Of a stretch of 64,000 nt of DNA, positions 48,924 through 61,440 are shown piece by piece. Position numbers and translations under genes: made by a program. Source of the stretch: Sciurus carolinensis (lineage: Eukaryota > Chordata > Mammalia > Rodentia > Sciuridae); contig NC_062217.1 of the NCBI RefSeq assembly GCF_902686445.1, positions 172,084,598 through 172,148,597 on the forward strand, read 5' to 3'. The notes beneath the pieces were generated by a model. The model was not told the DNA's origin. It saw only the letters and a list, made by a program, of their open reading frames with translations, and searched no databases. Numbering within the stretch: position 1 is the first letter of the stretch; every line of letters begins with the position of its first letter.

Positions 48924-49206
48924 TCAGTAATTTTTCTTTATCTTTGGTTTTCTTAACTATGAGACTACAATACGCTTAGGTGTAGATTTTTTAATGATTA
49001 CACTGCATGGTGTTCTCTAACCATTCTGTCATTAATTTTGCAAAAACATCTCAGATGTTATTGCTTCAGATATTTCTTCTGCCTCTTCCTCTTTTTCTCC
49101 TTCTCTAGCATTCCCATTATGTGTCTGTGCTTACTTTTGTATAAAATGCCTCACATAAAGGCACACAACTGCACCACAGCTGTTGGTTGTTCTGGCTTGT
49201 TTTATC

Positions 49207-49231
49207 CTCTCTCTCTCTCTCTCTCTCTCTT
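49207..49231. repeat. (TC)n microsatellite
   Basis: About 12 uninterrupted CT units. Confidence 0.93.
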
Positions 49232-49460
49232 TCCCCATCCTTCCCATCCTTTTCCACCCCCCTGTGATCTCAGATTTCCGGTGACCTATCTTTAATCTCA
49301 CTGATTCCTTCTGTGGCCAGTCTACTGATGAACCAATCAAAGCCGATCTTAATTTCCACTGTAGTACTGATTTCTGGCATTTTCTCTCATTCTTTCTTAG
49401 AGCATCTGTCTCTGCTTACATTATTCATCTGTTCATGTGCTATTTTCCACTGAAGTCCTT

Positions 49461-51867
49461 GTCGTGTTGATCACAGTTACATTGAATTCCCCGTCTGATT
49501 TGCCAATATCTGTATCATATTTGAGTTCCCCTCTGGCTCCTTGTGCCTGCCCTTTCCCACCCAGATCTCAGTAACTTCCCTGCAATCTGACTGCTCTGCC
49601 TCTGCTCGCTGTGGTCCTCCCAGACAGCACATCACTCCCTCCCTACATCCCCCTGTTTTCTCAATAAAGCCTCTCACGTGCTTCTTAGCCCTTCACTGAG
49701 AGCTGTTCTCTCCATTCCCACAGCCACAACCTTGTTTTAGGCCCCTGTCATCTCTGGAATATTCCAGTGGTCTCCCGATCTCAAGGTCCTCTGATGCTTT
49801 CTCTGCGTAACTACTGTGCTTGCATTCTAAAACATTCCCTTTAAAATTCCTGAGATGCTGTGGTGCAAGGTAGAGTCCTCACCACGCACGTGCAATCCTT
49901 GGTCACCTGGCCCCAAGTTACCTGCCCACCCTTCCGTTCTCATCTTCTCTAATTGTTCCCCCTCCCCACCAGCTGTGCCAGGGCCAGTCTCTGTCCACAG
50001 GGTCACTTCTCTCTCTCCATCTCTGTCAAATCCCTAATAAGCCTCAAGGAGCAGCTTCTCCATCTTTTCTTGATGCCCAGTTCAAATGAATTAATTTTAA
50101 TCTTTGTTTACACAGATATGCACACAGTTTCAGTGGCACTTAATACTCTAAAATGTAATTGTGTGTTTTTCTTCCATTAAAAATGTGGCTTTTCTTTCTT
50201 TAATAACATATACTCCTCAATCACTTCTTGCTGCTTGACAAACTGGTAGTACAAAGCAAGCAATAAATACTAGTTTCTGCACCAAGAACCCATGTGAAAA
50301 TCAAAGTACTTGACAAAAAGTGGGATTTTCTTGTAAGGAAGCAAAATTTACTATTACAAAACTGGGGAATATGGACTTTTCACTGGTTTTTATCTTCATC
50401 CTAGTCTGAGAGCTGATCCCACCCAACACTCTCACTGTATCCTCATTGGAAATACACCTAGTAAATAGCCTTATATTTTATTAACCTGTAACATAACAGG
50501 AAAAAATTAACAAAATGTCATGAATCTTTGAACATTTGTCTCATTTTGTACATCTTCACTTCTTCAGTGAATTATGATTTAAATATAAAAGACATAATGT
50601 GAAGAGAACCTGAGTGTTTGCTGAGGAAGAGAATAGAAGGAGGAACAAACTCTCATTAATGGGTTTTAAAATGGAATCGGACATGCCTCATAACACCGCA
50701 GACAGCGGCTTCTGGTTAATTAAGCTGGAGTTATGTTATTTTTTTAACAGTTGAAAAGGGGAAGAAAACAGGAAGATTAATTACTTTTTGACTAAATTGA
50801 TGTCATAGTTGAGGAGCTTGAATGAAGCTGGCTAAAATTATGAGCAGATCTGAGTATTTTTTAGAAAACGTTGTCTCGGGCCTAGTTTGGTTTTGGCACT
50901 CTAAAACACAGTTCGCAGGTGAGTTGGGTTATGTCAGTAAGCAAATCTCAGGGCAATAGAATGGGGGACACAGCATCCACCTCCATGGAGGTGGCCTGTG
51001 GTCTGAGGAAGACCTTACCACAGGGGAGCCCCACTCATGGGTCCCAGGGGAAGTTTGGGTTCCCTGAGGGGCTGCATGGGAGGTGCTCCTGGCTGCAGGA
51101 GCTGGGTGAACAGAGATGCAGGGGCTGAAGACAGCAAGGGCTAGATGTAGGGTGTGGGGGAAACGTGTGGACTCGACTCCCGAGGTTCCATCTGTTTCGC
51201 AGAGTAGCACAGCACTGAACTGTGCAGCAGTGTAGTCCCAAGTCCTGATGTCAAAATGGCATTCCTTCTTGGAGAAGAACCCAGGGAAGTGCTTCCTCTA
51301 TTGCTAAGCTCCTGTGTGGACCTTGGTAGGTCATTATTCTGGGTATTTCTGGATGGGATTATACTTGGGTTGGTGGACTGGGCAAAATGCCTGGTCCCTC
51401 CTCATGGGGATGGGCCACACTTGAGCCCCCCGTGGAACAGAAGGTGGCCCTTCCTCGATTAAGAAGGAGTCCTCTTGCTTGACGCCATTCTGGCTGGGAC
51501 ATCAGCTTTCCCTGCCTTCGGGCTTGAACTGAAGCATGGGCTCTTCCAGCCTCTCGAGGCCCCCCACTCCATTAGACCTACACCCCAGCTCTCCAGGCTC
51601 ACGCAGCCAGGCTCACCCTGCAGACCTTGGCACTGCCGAGCCTCCACAGCCCCGCAAGCCAGAGCCTGTGATAAATCCCTTTGTGTACACACAGCCCACT
51701 GGCTGCATGAAGAACGTTGGCCAATACACCCATGGAACTAGAATTTTATCCGCTGTGAAAGTCAGCTCGTGTGTATCCATCGTGGCCTGCAGGAAGGTGT
51801 TCCCCTTGGCCTTTGGAAACAGTCACTGCCTGCTCTTCTAGATGAGGTTACAAAAATCCTGTCTATT
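49461..51867. other. Intergenic, no gene recognised
   Basis: Pyrimidine-rich in 49,500-50,060. The AT-rich part at 50,500-50,900 has many TTAATTAA/TAATTA motifs and low CpG and may be conserved non-coding DNA. GC-moderate after 50,900 with domain-free frames. Confidence 0.45.
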
Positions 51868-52260
51868 TGTTGTGGTTCAGGTCTGGAATGTCTCCCAAGA
51901 GCTTGAAAGTTTATGGCTTTTCTCCAACCCAGCAATGTCCAGAGGTGGGGGTTTCGGGAAGTTATGGAACATGAGGCTCTGACCTCATGTGTGACGGAAG
52001 TAGGTCACTGTGGGCAAGCCCTTGAGGACTGCATCTTGTACCAAGGCCTGCCTCCTTTCTCTCTCTGTCCTTCCTGGTGGCCATGAGCTTTCCCCAGCGT
52101 GTCTTTCTCCCATGATGTTCTGCCTCACCTCAGGCCCAAAGCAATGGAGCGAGTTCACTATGCTCTGAGACCTTTGAAACTGGGTCAAGGTACATCCTTT
52201 TTTCTCTAAGCTGCTCATATCCGGTGTTTTGGTCACAGCAAGGAAAAGCTGACTAACTCA
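51868..52260 (+). mobile_element. MaLR-type solo LTR (rodent), plus orientation
   Basis: Starts TGTTGTGGTTCAGG. Continues with 'gaatgtctcccaagagctt', 'catgatgttctgcctcacct', 'caggcccaaagcaatggagc', 'gagacctttgaaactgg' and 'ttttggtcacagcaaggaaa'. Ends 'agctgactaactca'. Same family as the LTRs at 7,270 and 16,054. No AATAAA is kept where the 16,054 copy has one. Confidence 0.8.
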
Positions 52261-53908
52261 TCATCTTCCTGCTCCATTGCTGAACTGGTCAGCCAGAGCC
52301 TATTTTCAATGAGCAGTATTGTTCTTCTTTTTAAAATGACACTTTCCTTGGCTTCCAGACCAACATCCCATTACAAAAGTCACACACCGGAAAGTTCCTT
52401 AGTGTATACGTTGAGACTTCTGTGAGAGCCTCACATTCAAGGCCCCGGCCTCCGTGAGGCCCACACCTGTGTTGTGAGGTGCACGAAGGTCAGAGGTATT
52501 CCTAGGGTCATATGGAGGCAACATCCTCACACTGTGTTCTCATCTCTGACAGTCTGCTTATCATGCTGCGTCCCTCCCAGGGTAGACCCTTCCCCCTAGT
52601 GGGCCTATCCCCCACTTCCCTGTGACACCCTTTGCACCAAGTGTGTCTGCCTGGGGGTGCCTGTCCCACCGTATTGGGACCTGGTTGTTATGAGCTCTGT
52701 CCTTGGAAGGTCACAGCTTCTGTGGGAGGACCCAGCGTCTCCTTCTCTGCAGCCCTGCCTGCATCTCCATCCTGGTGTCCAGGAGACCCTGTCAAAGGGT
52801 CACGTTGTATGCATCTTTCTCACCACTTCCTTTTTTAATCCAAGATGTGTGTGATTCATCCCTGTGTCCTCTCCAGCCCTGCCGACACCTTGGCCCCGGT
52901 GTCTAGCACCACCAGCTTTATTCTAGGCCCCTGCTAGATGCTTCCACCAAAGAAGGGCGTGACACAAAAGCCCATGGAGGAGAGTTGGCAGCTGCTGTCA
53001 TTAGTGTCCATGTTTCTCCAGTTCCACGGGGCTCAGCAGCTTGATGGGTGTGTCCTTCTGTCCACAGACTCTGACACTCCAGTCTTATGTGAGTGCTGAG
53101 TCAAAGTCAGACTCTAGATGAGTCTGCTCTGTTTCCTTTTGCAAGACGTGGGTCTCGCTGCCAGGAGCCCCCTGGTGCTGCCGGGCCCCAAATCCAGCCA
53201 CCTGGGTTCCCAGCACCAGCAGGAGCATTAAGAGCTGCAGCGTAGCCTCTGCAGCTGGCATCTGACAGGCAAGATTCCTTTCCTGAACATCCTCCGCTGG
53301 CTTCAGGTACTTTACCGTGAATAATCACGACGTTGGATTTAAAGCTTCTACAAGTTTTCAGTGAAAAATCTGATCAGATTACATACATGATCAAGTTCTT
53401 TTGTTCTCTTCAAATGGGAAGGGATAAAAATGTAACAAAAATGAAAGTACCCTAAAAATCCATTTGTCCTGATGTCACTTCTCAGAAGGATCTCCTCAGT
53501 TTTTATTTACAGGCAGGTTGATAAACAGGAGAAGTAAAAAGTCTACAGCTACAAAAATTTCTTTTAAACTGAATTTATGTGAGCGACTTGGGACAGCTCT
53601 CTTCAGTCATGCTGGCTGAACACCAATATCCTAACCAGGTTTCTTGCTTCAAACGTGGTCCTGTGTCTCAAAGGGCCTGTCTGATGATCACGATGGGCAC
53701 TGAGGATGGGGCAGAAGTGACATGGGGGCAGAGGGGACTCAGGCGGCAGTTTGCTTCCTTCTCTAAACCCAACTCTCTGCTGTCAGATGAGCCTGCAAAG
53801 CCAGCTTGGGCCTGTCCCTCTTTCACTCCTCTCTCCAGCTGAAGGCTCGGAGGCCATGGGTTGGCTTCTTCTAAGTAGCTGTGCTTTTACACATAGAAGT
53901 CGTCATCA
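52261..53908. other. Intergenic, no gene recognised
   Basis: Pyrimidine-rich in 52,500-52,900 with loosely repeated 'ccctg...gacacc' phrases. I see no gene. Confidence 0.5.
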
Positions 53909-54250
53909 TGTCAACTGCTCATTGCTGTGAGGAAATGCCCGAGGCCATTAACTTATCACAGAACCGTTGGCTTTGTCTCTGGGTCCTGAGTCCTCTGGTT
54001 TGGCCCCTGGGAAGAGGTGCACATGGTGGAGGGAGAGCATACTGGGGCGCAGCTGCTCCTCACGCTCCAGGAAGCAGGAGGAAGGGAAGAGATGGGGTCC
54101 CACGATCCCCTCCAGTGGCGTGCTTCTGAGGACCTACGGACGCCGTGAGGCCCCATCGCTGAAAGGCCCACGGAACCTCCCAAGAGCCTCACTCTGAGAT
54201 CAAGCTCGTACCTTTGGTGGGTACTCAACATCCAGCGGGAGCACACCTTA
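53909..54250 (-). mobile_element. MaLR-like LTR remnant, minus orientation
   Basis: Pieces in MaLR order: TGTCAACTGCTCATTGC, then 'acatggtggagggagagca', 'cagctgctcctcacgct', 'ccaggaagcaggaggaaggg' and 'tctgagatcaagctcgta'. Strongly diverged. The right edge is uncertain. Confidence 0.55.
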
Positions 54251-57200
54251 GTTATGTCTGAAAGCAGAGGTTCCCGTTGGGTCCAGTCATGCCTCCCGTG
54301 GCGGCCATGGGTGAAATCACAGAGGCCCCGCTTCATCTAGCTGTCCCAACCAGCCAGAGGACCTGTCTACTTGGAGTCCTCGTTCTTCCCAGAAGTTCGT
54401 GAAAAATGGACCTCATCTTCCTCCACCCTGAACTTGAACTAGAGTGGGAAATAGCACGAGTGTCCTCCTGGCCTGTGCAGCCCCACACTGGGGCCTTTAA
54501 CTCCGCAGGGAACGCGTTGGAGAAAGCAGCTAGAGGAGGCCAGGCGCTCACAGGCAAGTCCACACGTGAAAGGACCTCAGCGAGACCCAGAGGCCCACAG
54601 GCTCGGTCCACCGCAGACCCAGGCCTTCAGAAGTCTCCCATGACAGGCACACACAATCGGGAGGCGTTCCTTAATGACCTCTTACTATCTTTCAAGCTTC
54701 ATCGACAGGAGTTTGGCACAAAGTTTCTTGTTTGAGGGAAAAATTTTTGTCATTAGTTTCACTGGAACCACTGCCATCGCTCAATAATGAATGTGAGTCA
54801 TTATCACCAAACGACTCTCGTCTGTCTAGCCTGGCTGGGGTAATGACCCGCTCCCGGCTCAGGATCAGGAGGAGACCGGGAGGACAAGCCACAAGGGGCC
54901 CCTCGTGGCAGGCACAGACCAACCACGGGCAGCAGAGTCCAGCGGGACGAGTCCAGTGCAGACTTCCCTGCCCATCCCTTCTCTCTGTGTGTGGCCGAGG
55001 TGGTTTCCTGCCCCGTACCTCCTTCTTCTTGGGAAACATCCAGGACTCCACATCACTGTGACACTTTGCCCAGGACTCCAGACCTGTGAAGAGAGACGGC
55101 GGTCAGACTTTCTAGTCCAAGACCCGACTTCCGGAAGCTGCCCCCCGGCTTCTCCTGTGATGCTTCACTTCCTAAGACTGACCATCGCACTTGTTCTTCC
55201 TTGTGTTCTTGCATTGCCCATCTGTCTCCCAAACTGGATTGCCGCCTCCCTGTGGGCCAAGCAGTCTGGCTGATCTTATCCCTAAGACCTGTGTGGGGGA
55301 CTCGGGGGACATGTGAGACCAAGATGTGTGTAGATAAGGAGTCAAACTGTGGAATGTGCTAGCTCAGAGCAGCCGGACGCCTGGCAGTGCTGTGTCTCTC
55401 TGTCTGGGTGACAGAACCTTGCTTCCCACCTGAGGTCAGAGGGAAGGCGGGAGCCACTTCCACCTCTGGAAGCTTCCAGGGGCTGCAGAAGGGTGGAGCA
55501 GCTCATCCTGACCTCAAGCTCCTTCTCCCTCCCCAAGCAACCCCTTTAAGGAGCAAGCCGGGAGCCACTCCCCAGAGGGTCCCCCAGGTCAGGGGAGAAG
55601 TCCGACCCGTCTCTCCCCCTTGCCCCTCTCAGATCAGCATCTGCCCTGCTGCTCCCTCGGCCGCCTGGGCTGGAGAATCTGGAATCCTGCTCAGGATCAC
55701 CCAACAGCTGCCAGCTGCCTTACAACCCGACTCATCCATGAGCCTCTGCCTGCCCTCAGGCCACCAGGGCCTCGGCCTGGAGACGGAGCCACGCAGGGCG
55801 GCTCTGTCACCGCTCTTCCCACCCTGCCTGAACACACGGCCTTGTCCTCTGGGACCCTCCTTGGCCGCAACATCCATCTTGCTCTCCCTGGGAGCCCTCT
55901 CTGGGTCTGGTCTGTCCTGCCTCCTCAGGACCCAGGGAGAGTTCCCCAGGGAGAGTGCTCAGCACACTCTTCATTATTCTCTGCAGTGGGGACCACGCTG
56001 GGTTTTTCTCCCGTGACCTTGAAATACCAACCTAAATCTAACCTGCACCTCCATTCGTATGACCCTGGGCTAAGATGGCTTTTATGTCTCTAAAAGGTTT
56101 TAAGGAAAACAAACAAAATATGAGCACAAGGCAAGGGTGCTCTGGAGAGGCCAAAGTGGTTTGCTGGCACCCCCTAGGCCAGAGTCGGATACACCTGGTC
56201 CTGGACCACAGCAGGCACAGAGCAGGCAGGCGCTCGGTGGACACCGGGTCACAAGCCCCCTACCTCCTTTGCCTCCATCAGCAGATCAGCACAGATTAAT
56301 CTGTAGATTCTGGGAGTGGCAGTTGAAGCCCCTGATAATTGTCCCTGACACAGATTGGAAGTATTTGGAGGGGAGGAGGGACAGAGATGTCTTTTGGGTA
56401 TGTTTGTGCCAGAAATTCTTTGGGGTTTTTTCATGCGGAGGGGTGTTTTCTCTTGGTCAGGGAGTTCCCAGAGTGCAGCTGAACTTTCAGAAACGCAGAG
56501 CTGGGGAGAAGCCTGATGAGGTCATGTGCAACTTAATCCCATAACAACAGGCATCTTTATGAACTACTCTGTATATCCCATTATCCTGTATAAACTTTTA
56601 TGATCTCAAGTTGTTTTACAAAAAATCGTGTGTTACCGACTTCAGAGTTAACATAAGCCTTTTGTTGAAAGGTTATAGTCCTAAGAAATTGAAAAGAGCT
56701 CTGTGGTAAAATAATTTGGCATTTCAGGAGCTGTATCTCCCGTACATCGATGCCAAGGAAAGCAGAAGAGGATCTCTTGCTAATGACCAAGAGCCAAGAG
56801 CGAAGCAAGCTTATTTCCACCTAAGTCTATCCCAAAGGCCTGGGTAGTCAGATAAACCTGTGCACCAAGTAATAAATATTCCATCTCCCAGTCTATTTTC
56901 TCTTTCAGGAGAAAGACAATTTTCAGCTCAGCCCCCTAGCAAACAAAATAAAGTGGGGCCCTCGAGATTGTTGTCCAGGTCTTTCTCCTGGGTCTGTGGC
57001 CTATGGTTTGGTAAAATAAAATACTGAACAAGAAAGTGAGTATTCCAGGCAGTGGGACCTTGCAGGGACCTGGGGCAACAGAGGAGTGGGTGGGCTTCAG
57101 GAAAGAACTGAAGGCAATGGCCACAGGCTGGCAGAGGACAGCAGCCCAGGCTAACGACTCAGCTGGGGAGACAGGACCCGACCCTCAGGCAAGCCAGCAG

Positions 57201-57509
57201 CAGAGTGGACACTTCCGGTGCCAGGAGGGCTCTAGAGGGGGTCCTGCAGGGATGGGTGTGTCCACTTAGATTTGATAAAACCCGCGTGGAGGGGACTGAG
57301 CAGGAGCGCAGCTGCAGGCAGGTTCCATGTTGGCCATCGGGAGGATTTGGGGACTTGTTTAGTCTCCCTGGGTTTCCCTCTTTCCCCATGGGGTTTCTGT
57401 GTGCGCAGTGAGCAACCACACACAGGTGCTGGGTGCAGGGTAGGGACACAGGGTGTGTTAGTTAGTTATCCTGCAGTAACTCACTATTTCTAAACAACCT
57501 TTCTCCTGT
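54251..57509. other. Intergenic, no gene recognised
   Basis: GC-rich to about 56,040. It holds the largest cluster of overlapping open frames here (209 codons at 55,387-56,016 and 157 codons at 55,620-56,093), none with a domain or splice pattern. AT-richer from 56,540. Confidence 0.5.
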
Positions 57510-57510
57510 A

Positions 57511-57720
57511 ATAACCACAGTCAACAAGCTACGCACCAGGCTTTGTTCTACCTGCTTCACGTGAACTAACTCAGGCAACCCTCACCTCCTGGGCAGTAGG
57601 CCTTACTACCTGTACTTTATAATGGGGAAATGGAGGCACAGAAAAGCGGAGTGACCTGCCCCGATGACGCCGCATCTGTCTGGAGCTGGGGCGAGAACCC
57701 ATGTGCTAGAGCCGCCCAAG
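57511..57720 (+). repeat. MIR SINE, well preserved
   Basis: Collinear with MIR over most of its length: 'cgcaccaggctttgttctacc', 'gaactaactcaggcaaccctc', 'ataatggggaaatggaggca', 'cagaaaagcggagtgacctg' and 'gagaacccatgtgc'. It is the clearest MIR in the window. Confidence 0.88.
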
Positions 57721-59229
57721 ACCCGGAAACCCATTGCTGGTCACACACCCGTCACCCCTCTGAGCCCAGCAGTAGCTGCTAAGTTACCTGCCGTCTCCAC
57801 CAGCATGTCCCACGTGGAGAAGCTGAGGCCGAGATTGCAGCTGGGTTGTTCCTGGCCAGCTGACTATGAAGAATCCAAGCAGGACAGTGACCTAAGCCAG
57901 AGACCTCAAGTTGCCACGTGGGTGGCCTGTCCTCCCAAAGACGAACTAATGTGGGCTTCAGCTTAATTGCCAGAGAACATGCCTGTCTGCAGGTCCCTAA
58001 GGCATTGTGACCACGGAGGGTATTCCAAGAACAACACTCTCCTAGGCTTGGCGCCTGTAACACATTAAAGCTGTTTGAATGAATGATCTCAAGATCCTGG
58101 TGTAGGCCAACACTCTCAAATCCCAGGAGCCGTAATTCATGCTATTACTCGCACCTTTATCATTTATAAACACATGCTTATGCCTAATATTTATACATAT
58201 TACTGGGTGATAACTATGGATATCCAAATCAATTTGGTTTTCAAAAGAAACGACAGAGCAGTAAATTTTAAGAGCCAGGAAAAAGAGAAGGTACATAAAA
58301 TATGTGTGCGTGCTGCATGGGTGTATTCTATTCTAATCCTGCAGAGTCTGCTGACAAGGCAAAAATATTAACTCCTCTGGTTTCTATAAAATGAGAAACT
58401 TAACCAGGATCTCACTGATGCCACCAATAAATTATAGTTATGAAAAGCCAGACATGGAAACCCTTGGAGTCAAGTGCTTGGAGATTCCTCACCCCCTGCT
58501 GCTGTCTCTGTCTCCTGATCACTGCATAAACTTGCCCAGGCTGGCTCAGTCACATAGAGCCAAGTGTCACCCTAGCTGGACAGCTACAAGAGACACTCCG
58601 AGGGTCACTAATCACCAAGAGGAACACGATGACCTTACTCATGCTGAGAACCCAAAATCACAGCTCTGTCTTTTACAGAAATGATCCATTCTCAAATCTT
58701 ATCCCAGCAGCTTCCTGCTGACTTTAAAGTCCCCCACGAGAAAGCTGAGAGGAGTCTGAGCCGCTCTTCACGCTTGTGAAATTGCCCACCCCTCTGATGG
58801 TGAAAGAGAAAATATTTGGAGAGTTTTGCTTCCATATCCCAAAAGTTCCTGCTGATTATTTGCCAATTAAATGCACATCAAACGCAAGTGAAAATCCGAG
58901 TGTCTGTAACTGTCCAACATCACTTTGATTCAGTTACACTAAATTAAGACCTGCTGTATATTTTGACACAAAAATTTCTAATGGCTATTCTGTTTTTAAC
59001 AGAATAGAACATTTTTAAATCAGAAAAGTTAATTTTTTAAAATGAAACCTTACAAGTCCTAGAAGAAAACATGAGTGAGCTCATCTATAAGTGAGAATGA
59101 AGAAAACTCAATAACCAGAAGCAATAGGAAGGAGATGGAGCAATTGGACTTCAAACAAAGCAAATAGCTTTTGCACGGTAAACAAAAAGTAAAGCTATAT
59201 TGTTGTGATGTACGAGGTATTCCTTTTTG
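57721..59229. other. Intergenic, no gene recognised
   Basis: AT-rich, especially 58,800-59,050, where homeobox-like AT motifs cluster and CpG is low. A weak candidate for conserved non-coding DNA. No gene. Confidence 0.45.
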
Positions 59230-59430
59230 AGCTGGATGCAAGGGTGCTCACCTGTAATCCCCGCTACTCGGGAGACTGAGGCGGGAGGACGGCAAGGTAA
59301 AGGCCAGCCTGGGTGACTTAGTAAGACCCTGTCTCAGCATAAAATCAAAAAGGACTAGGGGTGTAGCTCAGTCATAGAGTGTGCTTGCCTAGCATGGGCG
59401 AGGCCCTGGGTTCAATACCTGCTGCCACAA
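59230..59430 (+). mobile_element. B1-ID dimeric SINE (B1-dID/MEN type)
   Basis: B1 half: 'aagggtgctcacctgtaatcc', 'ctactcgggagactgaggcg', 'gaccctgtctcagca'. ID half: 'aggggtgtagctcagtcata', 'gtgcttgcctagcatggg', 'gccctgggttcaatacctgc'. The tail has become TAA-rich (to about 59,486). Confidence 0.92.
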
Positions 59431-59499
59431 ATAGTAATAACATATATGTTATATAGATTATTAATAACAGTAATAATAATATATATTCCTTTACGTAGT

Positions 59500-59935
59500 A
59501 ACATTCTTGCCATCGAGTCTATTTAGTGTGGCAATAACATAGCTGCTCCTGTTCAAAATTTTCAGTGTTTTGTCTGTCTATAATTTTAAATTGTTTTTTT
59601 GTCCTCCAAGTGAATATCCTCGAATAATATTGGCTGGATCTTGAATGTTTGTGCTGTCTTTTGATAGATGTTCAGTTCATCTGCCTTTTATTATTGATAT
59701 TGAATATTGATGCATTTGAGATTGCTATGCTATTATTTGTGAAGTCTGTCTGTTTTTCATCTCTTCATCCTCTGCCTGTACAGGGATGTACGCGTCTGTG
59801 ATGTTTTGATATTCCATCTCATGTCGTCCGGTGGCTTTCAAGTCACTCTCCCTGTTGTGTTCTAGTTGTTGCTCTGAGGATCACGACATGCATCCTAAAC
59901 TCCCATCAAACTACTTGGAGTAAAAACGGAATTGC
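59500..59935 (-). repeat. Ancient L1 fragment, minus orientation
   Basis: Blocks such as 'gatattccatctcatgtcgt', 'ctagttgttgctctgagga', 'tcacgacatgcatcctaaac' and 'ctcccatcaaactacttgg' resemble reverse-complemented old L1 sequence. No frame remains. Confidence 0.6.
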
Positions 59936-60799
59936 CTCAGGTGGCTGCAGGAACGCGAGGCATCTCTGTGCTTTCGAGAAACAAGAGCAAGCGCAGGTGA
60001 ACGACCTGTGGACATCCCTCGTGGCCAACACTCCCAACACCTGCCGTGCGCTGACGAGCTCAGGGCTTTGTGCTGTCACCCTTCAGAGGCGCGAGCCTGC
60101 TGCTCCGTTATTTCACTTCATCCCATCCTCTAGAAACTGTGATCTGCGCGATGACAATTCTCCTAACTCATTTCCTGCCCACCCTGAACCCAGGACTGTG
60201 CCCCTCCGCTTCCTGCCCTGCAATCCCAGCCCCAGGGGCGCGGGAGATGAGGTGGCAGGGAGGCCGCTGGCCAGGAAGGGGCTCCCCCAAGTGGACTATC
60301 CAGCACCAGGAGAAGCTGCCCCCTCTCTCCCCTTCTCCCATGGGAACACGGCGGGAAGACACTGTCGGTGACCCAGGAGCAGGGTCCTGCCCAGAATGTG
60401 ACACACTCTGGCACCTTGATCTCGGACTTGTAGCTTCTAAAACATGAGAAAAAGTTTCTGTTGTTTCAGCCCTGGGTCTCTGATCTTCTGTTATGGCAGA
60501 CCAAACTAAAACACTACCTGTGTTGGAGATTTGAAAGTTGAGAGATTTTCTGAAATTTTAATGATTTATTGCTATCTTTTAGAGATTTTTGTTTTGTATC
60601 AGTTAAAAATCACAAGTATACTGCATGTGGCAGAGGGTCTGCCATCTATTTTACATTTTGGGAAAAAATTATCAAGTTGTTATTCATAGCATAAAAATAA
60701 TTCATGTCTGTTAACAATGTGCTATAAGTAGATGTATTCACAGACAGGTAGGATTGGGGAGAGACTGGTATATCTATGAGGTAATTTTAACTGTTTAGA
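59936..60799. other. Intergenic, no gene recognised
   Basis: GC-rich to about 60,440 with overlapping domain-free frames (up to 125 codons), then AT-rich. Confidence 0.5.
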
Positions 60800-60985
60800 G
60801 GTTTGTTTGTTTGTTTTGGTGCTGAGGATTGAAACCAGAAGCACTTTATCACAAAGCTACATCCCCAGTCCTTTTTTTTAATTTTTGAGACAGGATCTTT
60901 CTAAGTTGTCTAGTTTGACTTTAAACTTGCAATGCTCCTGCCTCTGCCTCCTGAGTAGCTGGGATTACCTGGTGCCACCAAGCAG
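60800..60985 (-). mobile_element. B1-ID dimeric SINE, minus orientation
   Basis: (TTTG)n tail, then the reversed ID half ('tgctgaggattgaaaccag', 'aagctacatccccagtcc'), then reversed B1 ('tttgagacaggatctttcta', 'gctcctgcctctgcctcct', 'gagtagctgggattacc'). More diverged than the copy at 39,136. Confidence 0.85.
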
Positions 60986-61023
60986 CTATTGATTACATGT
61001 TTAAGAATGCCCATGTCTCTTGA

Positions 61024-61070
61024 GACCACATTTTGGTTACTGGCATCCATTCGGAGGTTGCTGGATCCCA
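61024..61070 (+). repeat. 47-bp dispersed direct repeat, copy 1
   Basis: Shares 43 of 47 bases with 62031-62077 (starts gaccacattttggttactg). Family unknown. Confidence 0.85.
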
Positions 61071-61089
61071 GGTCAATGATGGGCTATTA

Positions 61090-61440
61090 GAGGTCAACTC
61101 CTGCTGCTATTGTATTTCTCTACTTTTTTCTTGTGTCTCTTAGAGTTCACATTTCCTGCATAGTCAATGCTATTACTATATATTTTATGCATACTGGCAC
61201 TGATATTATTTTATATTATGTCATACATAAAAACTCATGCCAGTTAAAACCTTACTTTAGAAAGTGTTCTCATTGTTGTAAAAGAATCCTCAGTCATTCT
61301 TCTCAGTAATAGTGTTTCTATTATATTTTCTGGCTGTTGGACCTGATTTTAGTTGCTTAGAACTAATTTGCATGTTCCTTTTCTGATATAAAAATACCAT
61401 CTGGACTTTTGCTGCAAGTTTTCATGATGTGGCAAGATAG
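61090..61440 (-). repeat. Possible ancient L1 fragment, minus orientation
   Basis: AT-rich with L1-like phrases ('tttctactttttcttgtg'-type and 'tgatataaaaataccatctgg'). Low confidence, by eye. Confidence 0.35.

Larger units (their letters stand above)
46985..49460 (-). repeat. Long ancient L1 ORF2-containing fragment, minus orientation, with nested insertions
   Basis: Reverse-complemented L1 reverse-transcriptase region: 'cttgctgtattgactttgcag', 'tccttcccaatccctatgc', 'ttttatttcttttccttgtc', 'aggacttccagtacaatat' and 'tgatctcactattaaatct'. Downstream blocks continue ('tcctttagtttgttgaaatg', 'ttactttgaagtatataattt'). It is interrupted by an ID at 47,901, a short L1 tail near 48,221 and another SINE at 48,775. 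All frames are broken. The right boundary is approximate. Confidence 0.8.

Noticed and set aside
55387..56093. Overlapping + strand frames of 209 and 157 codons
   Set aside because: Two different frames open over the same GC-rich DNA, no domain, no splice or promoter context; composition explains the openness.
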